Origin: Kordia algicida OT-1
GTDB lineage: Bacteria > Bacteroidota > Bacteroidia > Flavobacteriales > Flavobacteriaceae
Reading direction: 5' to 3'
Length of the DNA: 64,000 nucleotides
NCBI RefSeq assembly: GCF_000154725.1
Contig: NZ_DS544873.1
Span: forward strand, 4,437,085-4,501,084
The notes under the pieces were generated by a model. It searched no databases and had not been told where the DNA came from. It was given only the letters and a program-made list of their open reading frames with translations. This document shows, piece after piece, positions 27,955 to 37,156 of this stretch; positions within the stretch are counted from its first letter, which is position 1, and every line of letters begins with the position of its first letter. A program made the position numbers and the translations under genes.

Positions 27955-29877
27955 ATGATAAATATTCATAACATTGCTGTCGCTTTTGGCGGAACGTATC
28001 TTTTCAAAGACATTGCATTTCGACTCAATGCTGGTGATCGCGTAGGACTGATTGGAAAAAATGGTGCAGGAAAATCTACCTTGCTAAAAATTCTTGCCAA
28101 AGAAAACGAACCTGATGAAGGAGCTATTGCTACTGATAAAGACATCGAAATTGGTTTCCTAAAACAAGATATTGAATTTACGCAAGGACGCACGGTTTTA
28201 GAAGAAAGCTACGAAGCTTTTGAAAAAATTCGTGAAATTGAACTCAAAATCGATCATATTAATCATCAACTCTCTGAACGTACCGATTATGATAGCGAAT
28301 CGTACAATCAGCTCATAGTTGATTTAAGCGAACTTACCACGCGTTACGAAATATTAGGTGGATACAATTACAAAGGTGATACCGAAAGAGTCTTGCAAGG
28401 ATTGGGTTTTAAACGAGAAGATTTCGACAAAAAAACGGATACATTCTCAGGTGGTTGGCGTATGCGAATTGAATTGGCAAAACTATTGCTTCAAAAAAAC
28501 GACATCTTGCTCTTAGATGAACCGACAAACCATTTAGATATAGAATCTATCATTTGGTTAGAACAGTTCTTAAAAACGTTTGCAGGCGTTGTCATCATTG
28601 TTTCGCACGATAAAATGTTTTTAGATAACGTAACAAATCGTACCATTGAAATCTCCTTGGGAAGAATCTACGATTACAACAAACCGTATTCAAAATACCT
28701 AATTCAGCGTCAGGAAATTCGAGAACAGCAATTAGCAACGCAGAAAAATCAAGAAAAACACATTCAGCATACGGAAAAACTCATCGAAAAATTTCGTGCA
28801 AAAGCTTCTAAAGCTACCATGGCGCAATCGCTCATAAAAAAGTTGGAACGTATAGATCGTATTGAAGTCGATGAAGATGACAATGCTGTGATGGCGATTC
28901 AGTTTCCAGTGTCAATTCAACCCGGAAAAGTAGTGATTAAAGGCGAACAAATCTCTAAGAACTATGGCGAAAAACAAGTACTTTCTAATGTAGATTTATT
29001 TGTAGAACGAAGCAGTAAAATTGCATTTGTTGGTCAAAACGGACAAGGGAAATCTACCTTAGCTAAAATTATTGTAAATGAAATTCCGCATGACGGAAAA
29101 TTGGAGCTCGGTCACAACGTTCAAATAGGATATTTTGCGCAAAATCAGGCAGAATATTTAGATGGAAACCTTACGGTAGAAGATACTATGATTGAAGCTG
29201 CTGATGAAAAAACACGTCCGAAAGTACGCGACATGCTCGGAGCTTTCTTATTTCGAGGCGAAGAAGTAGACAAAAAAGTAAAAGTACTCTCTGGTGGAGA
29301 ACGAAATCGTTTGGCGTTGTGTAAAATGCTCTTGCAACCGTTCAATGTTTTGGTGATGGATGAACCGACAAATCACTTGGATATCAAATCGAAAAACGTA
29401 CTCAAAAAAGCATTGCAAAACTTTGAAGGAACGCTCATATTAGTTTCGCATGACCGTGACTTTTTACAAGATTTAACAAATAAAGTTTACGAATTCAAAG
29501 ATCAGCGAATCAAAGAATATCTTGGAGACATCAACTATTACTTGGAAGAACGAAAAGTAGCCGATTTACGTGAAGTAGAAAAGCGTACGGTTGTCAAGCA
29601 AGAAATTGTGAAGTCGGAAGACACCAAACAGTCTTACGAATCGCAGAAAAAGCTAAAATCGCTCAATAACAAACTCAACAAGGTGGAACGTACCATTGCT
29701 GACTTAGAAAAAGAAATCAAAGACATTGACATAGAATTGGCGGTGAATTATGAAGCAACCATTGCGCAACCAAATTTCTTTGACATGTATCAAGGGAAGA
29801 AACAGCAGTTAGAAACCTTGATGGAAGATTGGGAAACGTTGCAAGAAGAAATGGACACGTTGGAATCACAATCATAA
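27955..29877 (+). CDS. ABC-F family ATP-binding protein
   Basis: The 640-residue protein has two ABC cassettes and no membrane domain. First: GKNGAGKSTLL, FSGGWRMRIELAKLL, LLLDEPTNHLD. Second: GQNGQGKSTLAK, LSGGERNRLALCKML, LVMDEPTNHLD. A charged linker joins them, and a C-terminal coiled coil follows (QKKLKSLNNKLNKVERTIADLEKEI). The layout is that of the Uup / YheS-type ABC-F group acting on ribosomes or DNA repair intermediates. The exact subfamily cannot be fixed by eye. Confidence 0.93.
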   Translation: MINIHNIAVAFGGTYLFKDIAFRLNAGDRVGLIGKNGAGKSTLLKILAKENEPDEGAIATDKDIEIGFLKQDIEFTQGRTVLEESYEAFEKIREIELKIDHINHQLSERTDYDSESYNQLIVDLSELTTRYEILGGYNYKGDTERVLQGLGFKREDFDKKTDTFSGGWRMRIELAKLLLQKNDILLLDEPTNHLDIESIIWLEQFLKTFAGVVIIVSHDKMFLDNVTNRTIEISLGRIYDYNKPYSKYLIQRQEIREQQLATQKNQEKHIQHTEKLIEKFRAKASKATMAQSLIKKLERIDRIEVDEDDNAVMAIQFPVSIQPGKVVIKGEQISKNYGEKQVLSNVDLFVERSSKIAFVGQNGQGKSTLAKIIVNEIPHDGKLELGHNVQIGYFAQNQAEYLDGNLTVEDTMIEAADEKTRPKVRDMLGAFLFRGEEVDKKVKVLSGGERNRLALCKMLLQPFNVLVMDEPTNHLDIKSKNVLKKALQNFEGTLILVSHDRDFLQDLTNKVYEFKDQRIKEYLGDINYYLEERKVADLREVEKRTVVKQEIVKSEDTKQSYESQKKLKSLNNKLNKVERTIADLEKEIKDIDIELAVNYEATIAQPNFFDMYQGKKQQLETLMEDWETLQEEMDTLESQS

Positions 29878-29894
29878 AGTTGTATTTTTGTAAA

Positions 29895-30077
29895 ATGAAC
29901 GAACATTTCTTTCAATGTCCCTATTGTTGGGAAGAAATTTCTATGTTAATTGATACTTCTGTACGAACACAAAAGTACATAGAAGACTGTGAGGTTTGCT
30001 GCAACCCAATTGAATTAGAGGTAGTTAGTGAAGATGGTGAAATCATAGGATTCCAAGCGCGAAACATAGAGCAATAA
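29895..30077 (+). CDS. CPXCG-motif cysteine-rich small protein
   Basis: The start at 29895 gives MNEHFFQCPYCWEEISMLID, avoiding an overlap with the ABC-F gene. The 60-residue protein has two CxxC pairs (CPYC, CEVCC), typical of the small CPXCG zinc-binding family. The function is unknown. Confidence 0.85.
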   Translation: MNEHFFQCPYCWEEISMLIDTSVRTQKYIEDCEVCCNPIELEVVSEDGEIIGFQARNIEQ

Positions 30078-30094
30078 AAAAGTTTATCTTTTTG

Positions 30095-30124
30095 TTGCCA
30101 GAATAAAAAATCGTTGTATATTTG
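30095..30124 (+). promoter_or_regulatory. Promoter of the initiator tRNA gene
   Basis: TTG at 30095-30097, a 19-bp spacer and TATATTTG at 30117-30124 form a consensus Bacteroidota promoter ending 11 bp before the tRNA. Confidence 0.7.
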
Positions 30125-30135
30125 CAGTCCAATAT

Positions 30136-30212
<77 letters not shown>

Positions 30213-30216
30213 AAGG

Positions 30217-30245
30217 AAGCCAGTTCAAAAAAGAACTGGCTTTTT
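30217..30245 (+). terminator. Terminator supplied by the island after tRNA-fMet
   Basis: A 10-bp stem (AAGCCAGTTC / GAACTGGCTT), 6-A loop and T-run directly after attL. It replaces the chromosomal tRNA terminator that now lies beyond attR. Confidence 0.85.
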
Positions 30246-30335
30246 AAGTATATAAAACTAAGCACTACAACATATTTGGAGAACTTCTCGATTACTTCAT
30301 CATGGCTTATTTATCAAAATATAGGCTAACAAAAA

Positions 30336-30364
30336 GGGTTGCATATTTTATTATCTGGGTTGCA
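30336..30364. repeat. Two direct GGGTTGCA repeats before the integrase
   Basis: GGGTTGCA at 30336-30343 and 30357-30364, 21 bp (two helical turns) apart, between attL and the integrase gene. The position fits arm-type integrase or excisionase binding sites. Confidence 0.35.
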
Positions 30365-30412
30365 ACAATTTCTTATCATTAATATTACTGAACAATTTAA
30401 AATTAGAGAGTT

Positions 30413-31627
30413 ATGACAAATACAGTCAAAATACTTTTTGTCATTTCTAAAAGCAGAATTAACAAAAAGGGGTTAGCACCAATTATTTGTAGGCTAACTT
30501 TTAATAAAAAAAGAAAACCATTTTCTACAGGAATCTTTATTAGTCCAAAGAACTGGAATAGTAAACTACAATTGGTAAAACCTCCTAATAAGGAAAATGA
30601 GTTTATAAATACACAGTTAAGCCTGATTAAGCAACAAATTAATCAGGCTTTTTTATTTCTTCAAGTTAATAAGAGTGCATTTGATGTTGAAGATATAGTA
30701 CTTCAATTTAAGGGTGAAAATATCAAGTCAAAAAAGACACTTCTTGAGGTATTTACTATGCATAATAGTAAAATGAATAAGTTAGTTGGGATTGAGTACA
30801 CACAATCTACAATGAATAAGTTTATTGAAGCTAAATCACACACTCAAGATTTTATTCGAAGTAAATACAAGCGTAGTGATTTGTTGCTAGAATCATTAAG
30901 TACGAAGTTTATTGAAGATTTTGATTTTTATTTGAAGTCTGAAAAGGGGCATAAGCAAATTACCATTAATAAAAGTATTCAAAGAGTACGAAAGATTATC
31001 AAACTAGCTATAGCAGAAGGATATTTACAAAAGGACCCATTTCTTATGTATAAACCCAAAAGATATGAGCGCAAAGTAGTTTATCTTGATACTAAAGAAC
31101 TAACTAGACTTGAAGAATATAGCTTTGCTCAAACAAGATTAAGCCAAGTAAGGGATATGTTTGTATTCTGTTGTTATACAGGATTAGCTTATGCAGAAAT
31201 GTCAGTACTATCAGATAAGCATATAATTAAAGGCTTTGATGGTAATGAATGGATTCATATGTATAGAAAGAAGACTAATGCAAAAGTGTCTGTACCATTA
31301 CTTCCAACTGCTAAAGCAATTTTGACTAGGTATAAAGATATATCTGAAAATAAATTATTACCAGTTATATCAAATCAGAAATTCAATTCTTACTTAAAGG
31401 AAATTGCAGCAATTGTTGATATTGATAAAAGGCTGACACACCACATAGCAAGAAAGACTTTTGCTACTACAGTTTTACTTTATAATGACGTACCTATGGA
31501 AATAGTTTCAGAGTTGTTAGGTCATTCAAAATTAGATATTACTCAAAGGCACTACGCTAAAGTAGTACAGAAGAAAGTAAGTGAGCATATTCAAAAATTA
31601 GAAAATAAACTTAGAGGTGTAAAATGA
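30413..31627 (+). CDS. Tyrosine recombinase (island integrase)
   Basis: The 404-residue protein starts with an arm-binding domain (SRINKKGLAPIICRLTFNKKRKPFSTGIFISPKNWN), then a SAM-like core-binding domain (about 110-205), then the catalytic domain. Visible active-site residues are K in RKKTNAKVSVPL, HxxR in THHIARKTFA, and H plus nucleophile Y in LLGHSKLDITQRHYAKV. The first catalytic Arg is replaced in YTGLAYAEMSVL, a change known in Bacteroidetes recombinases related to IntDOT. Its place beside attL identifies it as the enzyme of this island. Confidence 0.94.
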   Translation: MTNTVKILFVISKSRINKKGLAPIICRLTFNKKRKPFSTGIFISPKNWNSKLQLVKPPNKENEFINTQLSLIKQQINQAFLFLQVNKSAFDVEDIVLQFKGENIKSKKTLLEVFTMHNSKMNKLVGIEYTQSTMNKFIEAKSHTQDFIRSKYKRSDLLLESLSTKFIEDFDFYLKSEKGHKQITINKSIQRVRKIIKLAIAEGYLQKDPFLMYKPKRYERKVVYLDTKELTRLEEYSFAQTRLSQVRDMFVFCCYTGLAYAEMSVLSDKHIIKGFDGNEWIHMYRKKTNAKVSVPLLPTAKAILTRYKDISENKLLPVISNQKFNSYLKEIAAIVDIDKRLTHHIARKTFATTVLLYNDVPMEIVSELLGHSKLDITQRHYAKVVQKKVSEHIQKLENKLRGVK

Positions 31628-31674
31628 TTTGCACCTCTTTTTTTAAAAAATAAATTTTATATTGAAAAATTTAA

Positions 31675-32364
31675 ATGTTTAATATGTCAAAATTCACTTT
31701 TAATCTTAATGATATACATCACTATGAATGGGGAAATTTATGGTGGTTTGAATATGAAGTTTCAATTGGGTTTTCAGCATTATCAAATTTGATTAATAAT
31801 CAAGAAGAAACTTTTAGAGTAAAACTAGATGAATTTATTAGTAAAAGAAATGAGGTTTTACCAACTGTCCCATTAGAATACAGAGATTCCTATGAACAAC
31901 ATTTTTTTGAAGATGCAGATAGAACATTTAATGAATTAAAAACAACTCAAAGAAATGCTATATGTCTCTCATTCTTTTCTTATATAGAAGGTAAACTAAT
32001 GATTTTAGTTAAAATGATGGAAACAGAGTTTAAATTAAAGTACAAAAGAGCAAAGATGGATATATTATCATCATTGAAAAGATATATTGTTGATTCTTGT
32101 AAAGTAGATGGAAAAGTGTTTAAAAAGGAATTTAGGAATATTCATAAACAAAGTATAGTAAGAAATTCTTTAGCTCATAATCATTCACACATAATAGATT
32201 CAAGAAAATTTACAGGGGTTGATGGTATTAAATTAAAAAATGATGAAATCATTATTTATGATGTTATTTATTTGAATAATTTAATTTCTTGGGCAGAATT
32301 GTTTTTTAAAGAATTATTTATTGCAGTAGATAAAAGACTTACTCAAATTAAAACCAAGCCTTAA
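31675..32364 (+). CDS. HEPN-domain protein (probable ribonuclease)
   Basis: The 229-residue protein shows RNSLAH at residues 163-168, matching the HEPN catalytic motif Rx4-6H with a polar residue after Arg. It is preceded by helices of the type LSFFSYIEGKLMILVKM seen in the RiboL-PSP / MAE-like HEPN groups. Such proteins cut RNA, often as toxins or anti-phage effectors. The start codon may be 31675 or the ATG at 31684. The stop overlaps the helicase start (TAATG), so the two are co-translated. No antitoxin is evident. Confidence 0.65.
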   Translation: MFNMSKFTFNLNDIHHYEWGNLWWFEYEVSIGFSALSNLINNQEETFRVKLDEFISKRNEVLPTVPLEYRDSYEQHFFEDADRTFNELKTTQRNAICLSFFSYIEGKLMILVKMMETEFKLKYKRAKMDILSSLKRYIVDSCKVDGKVFKKEFRNIHKQSIVRNSLAHNHSHIIDSRKFTGVDGIKLKNDEIIIYDVIYLNNLISWAELFFKELFIAVDKRLTQIKTKP

Positions 32365-34883
32365 TGAATACACCAAATAATCACTTCCAAGATTTTCCTA
32401 TTGAATTTAAAGAAATCAATCCATCAGATTTTCCAAATTATACTATAGCAAATAATGGGCAGAAAATAATAATAACTCCTAATGATAAGGGATATATAAG
32501 TAAACAGTTGTTAGAGTGTGTAGATAGGTCAGAAAAGAATACTGTAGTTATAAATGCAGGTGTAGGTCAAGGTAAAACAACTGCAATTATTAGAATATTA
32601 AACGAGTTTTATAATGATACTAATGAAGATTATGTAATTATAGTAGCATCACCATTTGTTAGTTTAGTTGAGCAGTACTTTAAAGAAATAGTTAATATAG
32701 GGATTGCTCAAGATGACATATATAGATATGAATACATAGGAGAACAACCAAGTATTACTTATTTAGACAAAAAGGTTCATATAATAACAGTCAATGGTAT
32801 ACTAGGAAATCCAGGGGAAAATGCTTTTATAAATTCTGAAGTAAAGAGGACTTACTTAAATAGGTTATCTAACTACTGTAAAGCTCAAAATAAGAAGGTT
32901 GTGTTAATTATGGATGAAATCCATGATGCAATACATAATTTCAAGCAAGAATACATTTTTAACTTATGGAAGTGGAAAAGTGTACTTCATAAAAATATTA
33001 TACTAAGTGCAACGTATAATGAAGCTTCAAAAGTGGTAATAGAGTATTTAGCTGAACTTACTGATAATAAGATTAAAATTATTGAATCAGAAAGAAAGGT
33101 AATACCAGAAAATCAAAGTGACTTATTTCTTCATTTTAATCCAGCAAATTACTACAATACAGTAAATGAGAACATTGTTTCAGTAGTTAGTGATATAATT
33201 TCTAGGGATAAAGAAATTGATATATTATGCTACTCAAGAAAATTAGCAGAATCTATAGTCAATGATAAGGATATAGGTGTTGGGGAAGTATTGTACTCTA
33301 AATATGAAGCTGAAGATATTAAGTTATGTACTACAAAACTTATTCAAAACAACAGAATTGGCAGATTAGAGGTTGAAGAGGAAGAAGAAAATACGAATAG
33401 GTTTGATAACACAAAGTGTAATGTTGGAACTAATTTTAAAACAGGTATCAGTATCACTAAAAGAAATCATGCCTTTATAATTATTTTACCACCAGAAAGT
33501 TCTAAACTACCTTTTAGTTCAGCTAGTAATATATTTATGGATGGTATTAATTCTGTAATACAGTCACTAGCTAGACAAAGAAAAAAAGGTGGAGAAATAC
33601 ATTTAATTTTGCCACCACCAGAGAAGTTCAATTATGATAGCCTACCATTTGATGGAATAAAAAAAGAAAAATTCATACAGTTCTATGACTTAATTTGTAG
33701 TCAAAAAAAGGTTAAAACAAAAGTTGAATATATTCCATATAATACTCAAAGGGAACTTGTAAGAGATTTTTATGAAAATACATTAATTGACAATATTAAT
33801 CTGCAAATACAAGAGGTAAACAGTCTAGATAGAGAAAATAGATTAAGCCTTAAGATGCCAGACTTTAAAAGCTATTTACTATTAAAAGGAGAAAAATATT
33901 TAGCATCAACATATAAGTTTTTTGGAAGAGATTTATCTTCATTCATTACTTATTCAGCTATTACAAATCAATTTTTAAATTGTAATTTTAAAGGATATAC
34001 AGGGAAGTATCCTTTAGGTTTTAGAAGTGGAGAGTTTCAAATAACATTAGATTTCTTTTTTGAAAATCATTATTTAAATGAAGACAAGTACTTAGTTTAT
34101 AACTATGGTTCAGACATGTATAGATACTTAGAGTTAAAGAATGACCTATTTAACAACTATAGATTATTTATTTTAAAACCTGATAATACACGTATTATCA
34201 TTAAAGAAGATAAGTGTAGAGATTTTGAAATTCAGCTATTAGGCTTCATGCATAGAAAATTACACCCATCCTTCAATAGTCATTTCTTAAATAATGAAGA
34301 TTTGATTGATTATAAATATACGAGAAGTAACTATTTCTTGAGTTGTGTAGCTAAAGCAGAAAATATTGATTTAGAAACAATTTCAGAAGATGAAGAACTA
34401 ACTAGGCGTATAAAAGCCTTTAAAAATTTAGGTTATTTTAGAAGAAAATTAATTGACTCTATTCAAAGCTTTACAGGTGACTCTAGGCAGTTTGATTATA
34501 TTTTAAACAAGCCAAATGAAGACTTTATAACTGAACAAGAACAAGCTAGATTTAATGAAATGATTGATTACTTAATCAACAGGGACTACTTCATTTCTAG
34601 AAATATTTTTGAGTTTAAACAGAGGTTTAAAACTACTTTTACATTCAGTCAAAAAGTAAAGTCTGTCTACACTAAAATGATGGAAGATTTTCTTGAAGTG
34701 GAAGATGATAGGTTACCCACAGGAAGACCTAGACCTAGAATAAAAAGAATCATACAAATTATCCCATTACCTAATCCAAGTAATACAATTGACCTAGTTA
34801 GTCATGCAGATTACAACTTTTCAGATGCATTTTGGGAAAGTAATACTTATGATGTTATTGATGGTAGATTGATAAAAAGGTAG
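32364..34883 (+). CDS. SF2 (DEAD/DEAH-like) helicase, coupled to the HEPN gene
   Basis: The 839-residue protein has Walker A AGVGQGKT (65-72), DEIH (184-187), SAT (215-217) and a motif VI-like QSLARQRKK near 400. After the two RecA lobes comes a 400-residue region without a recognised domain. The gene overlaps the HEPN gene by one base. It could be the island replication helicase or the sensor of a HEPN-based defence pair. The sequence alone does not decide. It is followed by a 49-bp dyad element. Confidence 0.8.
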   Translation: MNTPNNHFQDFPIEFKEINPSDFPNYTIANNGQKIIITPNDKGYISKQLLECVDRSEKNTVVINAGVGQGKTTAIIRILNEFYNDTNEDYVIIVASPFVSLVEQYFKEIVNIGIAQDDIYRYEYIGEQPSITYLDKKVHIITVNGILGNPGENAFINSEVKRTYLNRLSNYCKAQNKKVVLIMDEIHDAIHNFKQEYIFNLWKWKSVLHKNIILSATYNEASKVVIEYLAELTDNKIKIIESERKVIPENQSDLFLHFNPANYYNTVNENIVSVVSDIISRDKEIDILCYSRKLAESIVNDKDIGVGEVLYSKYEAEDIKLCTTKLIQNNRIGRLEVEEEEENTNRFDNTKCNVGTNFKTGISITKRNHAFIIILPPESSKLPFSSASNIFMDGINSVIQSLARQRKKGGEIHLILPPPEKFNYDSLPFDGIKKEKFIQFYDLICSQKKVKTKVEYIPYNTQRELVRDFYENTLIDNINLQIQEVNSLDRENRLSLKMPDFKSYLLLKGEKYLASTYKFFGRDLSSFITYSAITNQFLNCNFKGYTGKYPLGFRSGEFQITLDFFFENHYLNEDKYLVYNYGSDMYRYLELKNDLFNNYRLFILKPDNTRIIIKEDKCRDFEIQLLGFMHRKLHPSFNSHFLNNEDLIDYKYTRSNYFLSCVAKAENIDLETISEDEELTRRIKAFKNLGYFRRKLIDSIQSFTGDSRQFDYILNKPNEDFITEQEQARFNEMIDYLINRDYFISRNIFEFKQRFKTTFTFSQKVKSVYTKMMEDFLEVEDDRLPTGRPRPRIKRIIQIIPLPNPSNTIDLVSHADYNFSDAFWESNTYDVIDGRLIKR

Positions 34884-34884
34884 A

Positions 34885-34933
34885 TGTCCCAAAATGATAT
34901 TTTACTATATAGGGTAAAAGTCAAAATGTGACA
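34885..34933. repeat. 49-bp dyad element, copy A
   Basis: Arms TGTCCCAAAATGA and GTCAAAATGTGACA flank a central ACTATATAGG. It is the same length as, and 33 of 49 identical to, the element at 45723-45771. It starts 2 bp after the helicase stop and lacks a T-run, so it is probably a protein-binding or replication site, not a terminator. Confidence 0.6.
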
Positions 34934-35250
34934 AGTTTACTATTATCTCACAAAAGTTTCCCCTCCTCTTTAATAATACTCCTTCCCCTTCAAAATTCTA
35001 GTTATTTTGGCAACGCAGGAACTCTGGACGAGGACTACTTTTAAGTAGTGATTTTGTTTGTATTTATACATGCAAAATTACTAAAAAAATCTGACATTAT
35101 CAAGTAAATCAAGGGATTACAGGTTAATTTAAAGCTAATAGCCATTTCTTAAAATTACATCAAAAAAAAGCATTTTACTACTACAGTAAGATGCTTTTTC
35201 AGTTTAAAATGAATACACATTTATATAAATATTAATCTTTAAAAATTTAA
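34934..35250. other. Non-coding gap with a small palindrome
   Basis: No gene is seen. The stretch has a C/T-rich part, a perfect 16-bp palindrome ACTACTTTTAAGTAGT at 35034-35049, and a terminator-like hairpin at 35165-35199. A short untranslated RNA ending at that hairpin is possible but unproven. Confidence 0.5.
35165..35199. terminator. Hairpin terminator, possibly bidirectional
   Basis: A 15-bp stem with one G-T pair (AAAAAGCATTTTACT and partner), 5-base loop, T-run on the plus strand and A-run on the other side. It lies 51 bp before the Sak4-like gene. Confidence 0.65.
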
Positions 35251-36123
35251 ATGATGAACTTAAGACAATCAGAAAGGAAACGTGCCAAGATTAAAATGGC
35301 ATTACAAGGAAGTGCAGGAAGTGGTAAAACATATTCTAGTTTACTTCTAGCAAAAGGATTAACTAATGGAGACTTTTCAAAAGTTGCTATTATTGATACA
35401 GAAAATGGAAGTGCAGATTTATATGCTCATTTAGGGCAATATAATGTACTATCATTAGCTCCTCCTTTTACACCAGAGAAATACATTGAAGCTATTGAGG
35501 TATGCCTTAAGGCTGAAATGAGAGTTATTATTATTGATGGTATTAGCCAGTGCTGGGATGAACTTATTGATTTTCACAGTAAACTACCTGGAAATTCCTT
35601 TGCAAATTGGAGCAAAATAACTCCACGTCAAAAAGCTTTTGTAGATAAAATACTTCAAGCAGATGCTCATATAATAGCAACTATGCGTACTAAACAAGAC
35701 TATGTGTTAAATCAAAAGGATGGTAAGTATGTACCTGAAAAGGTAGGCTTAAAAGCTGTACAAAGAGATGGTGTAGACTATGAATTTACATTAGTGTTTG
35801 ATATAGATTCCAAACACTTTGCTACTGCTAGCAAGGATAGAACAAACCTATTTTCATCTAAACCTGAATTTAAAATAAATTCTGCTACAGGTAAGAAGAT
35901 ATTAGATTGGTGTAATAATGGCTTAACTATAGATGATGTGAAAGCTCAAATCAAAAACTGTAAGGATTTGGAGCAATTAAGATTACTCTACAAGCAACAT
36001 TATAACATTAAAGATTTGGAAGATGACTTTAGATTACAAAAGGAAACTATCCAATCTAAAGCTCAATTGTTAAACCCTAAAAACTTTAGTCAAAATGGAC
36101 ACACAAGTCATACACAAGCCTAG
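35251..36123 (+). CDS. Sak4-like RecA-family recombination ATPase
   Basis: The 290-residue protein has Walker A GSAGSGKT (20-27), IIDTENGSADLYA, and Walker B VIIIDGISQCWDEL. KITPRQKAFVDKIL and IIATMRTKQDYVL follow. This is the AAA_24 / Sak4 layout of phage single-strand annealing or RecA-like proteins. Its role would be recombination or repair of island DNA. Two Met codons open the gene (35251 and 35254). It overlaps the DUF3871-type gene by 29 bp. Confidence 0.85.
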   Translation: MMNLRQSERKRAKIKMALQGSAGSGKTYSSLLLAKGLTNGDFSKVAIIDTENGSADLYAHLGQYNVLSLAPPFTPEKYIEAIEVCLKAEMRVIIIDGISQCWDELIDFHSKLPGNSFANWSKITPRQKAFVDKILQADAHIIATMRTKQDYVLNQKDGKYVPEKVGLKAVQRDGVDYEFTLVFDIDSKHFATASKDRTNLFSSKPEFKINSATGKKILDWCNNGLTIDDVKAQIKNCKDLEQLRLLYKQHYNIKDLEDDFRLQKETIQSKAQLLNPKNFSQNGHTSHTQA

Positions 36124-37114
36124 TCTTTCATTAGTTCCTGTTACACCTGTTATTCAAAAAGAGGTTAGCACAATAACACTAGTTACAAAGAAGTACAAAC
36201 AGAACCCATTTATAGAGGCTAATACAAAAAGTGTTAGCCTCTCTCATTTACAAAAGGATTGTATAATACCAGTCTTTTCAAAGGACAATGAGAAAACTAT
36301 TGCACATCAAGAGTTTATTGAAGTAGTTCAGGATTCTGTAAGTAAAGCATTTTCTCATCATAATATAGATGTTCCAGAAGTGCGCATAAGTCATCAAATT
36401 AAAGGTAGAACACCTAGTGCAATACATAAGTCTGCTAAAGATTTGTTAGACCACGAAAAGACTATCTATTATGAAAGAATGGCATTCATAATTCGTGTAC
36501 CTAGTATTACTGAAACTATTAATGGAAATGAATTAGCCTTAACTATTGGTGGAGTGCGCGCATACAACAAGGAGAACCTCTATTCCAAAAAGTCAGTAGA
36601 GAAGTTTCAAGTGTTTATAGGCTTTCAGAATATGGTATGTTGTAACTTATGTATTAGTACAGATGGTATGCAGTCAGAAATGCGTGTAGGTAGTGTGAAT
36701 GAGTTAGCATTAAAAGTACAAGAGTTAATTGCCAATTATGATGCAGAAAAGCATTTAAAAGAGATGTTAGCTTTAACTGATTATAGCCTCACAGAAAAAC
36801 AATTTGCACAGCTAATAGGTAGGTCTAGACTATACAATTATCAACCAAAGAATGAAAAGATGCAGATTCCACAATTGCTTTTAAATGATGGGCAAGTTTC
36901 TACTATAGCTAAAGATTATTATCAAGATGAAAGGTTCTGCAAAAATGAAGATGGAAATATTAATCTATGGAATGTATATAATCTATTCACATCAGCTAAT
37001 AAGAGCAGTTATATTGACACTTTTAGTGATAGAAATGTAAATGCATTTGAATTTACAAATGGACTTAAAAATACCCTGAATGGTGATTCTAGCTATTCTT
37101 GGTTTTTGAGTTAA
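36095..37114 (+). CDS. DUF3871-type protein of Bacteroidota mobile elements
   Basis: The 339-residue protein resembles the DUF3871 / DUF932-like family by its middle (EVRISHQIKGRTPSAIHKSA, LTIGGVRAYNKENLYSKKS) and C-terminus (NLWNVYNLFTSANKSSYIDTF). Members occur next to Sak4-like ATPases on integrated elements. Biochemical function is unknown. It overlaps the upstream gene by 29 bp in another frame, so the two are expressed together. Confidence 0.75.
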   Translation: MDTQVIHKPSLSLVPVTPVIQKEVSTITLVTKKYKQNPFIEANTKSVSLSHLQKDCIIPVFSKDNEKTIAHQEFIEVVQDSVSKAFSHHNIDVPEVRISHQIKGRTPSAIHKSAKDLLDHEKTIYYERMAFIIRVPSITETINGNELALTIGGVRAYNKENLYSKKSVEKFQVFIGFQNMVCCNLCISTDGMQSEMRVGSVNELALKVQELIANYDAEKHLKEMLALTDYSLTEKQFAQLIGRSRLYNYQPKNEKMQIPQLLLNDGQVSTIAKDYYQDERFCKNEDGNINLWNVYNLFTSANKSSYIDTFSDRNVNAFEFTNGLKNTLNGDSSYSWFLS

Positions 37115-37118
37115 GTGA

Positions 37119-37156
37119 AGCTACCTTACATTATTGTAGGGTAGCTATTTTTTTTT
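37119..37156. terminator. Hairpin between converging operons
   Basis: A 12-bp stem with one G-T pair (AGCTACCTTACA and partner), TTAT loop and a long T-run on the plus strand. It overlaps the stop codon of the res gene and ends the Sak4-DUF3871 transcript. Confidence 0.75.
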
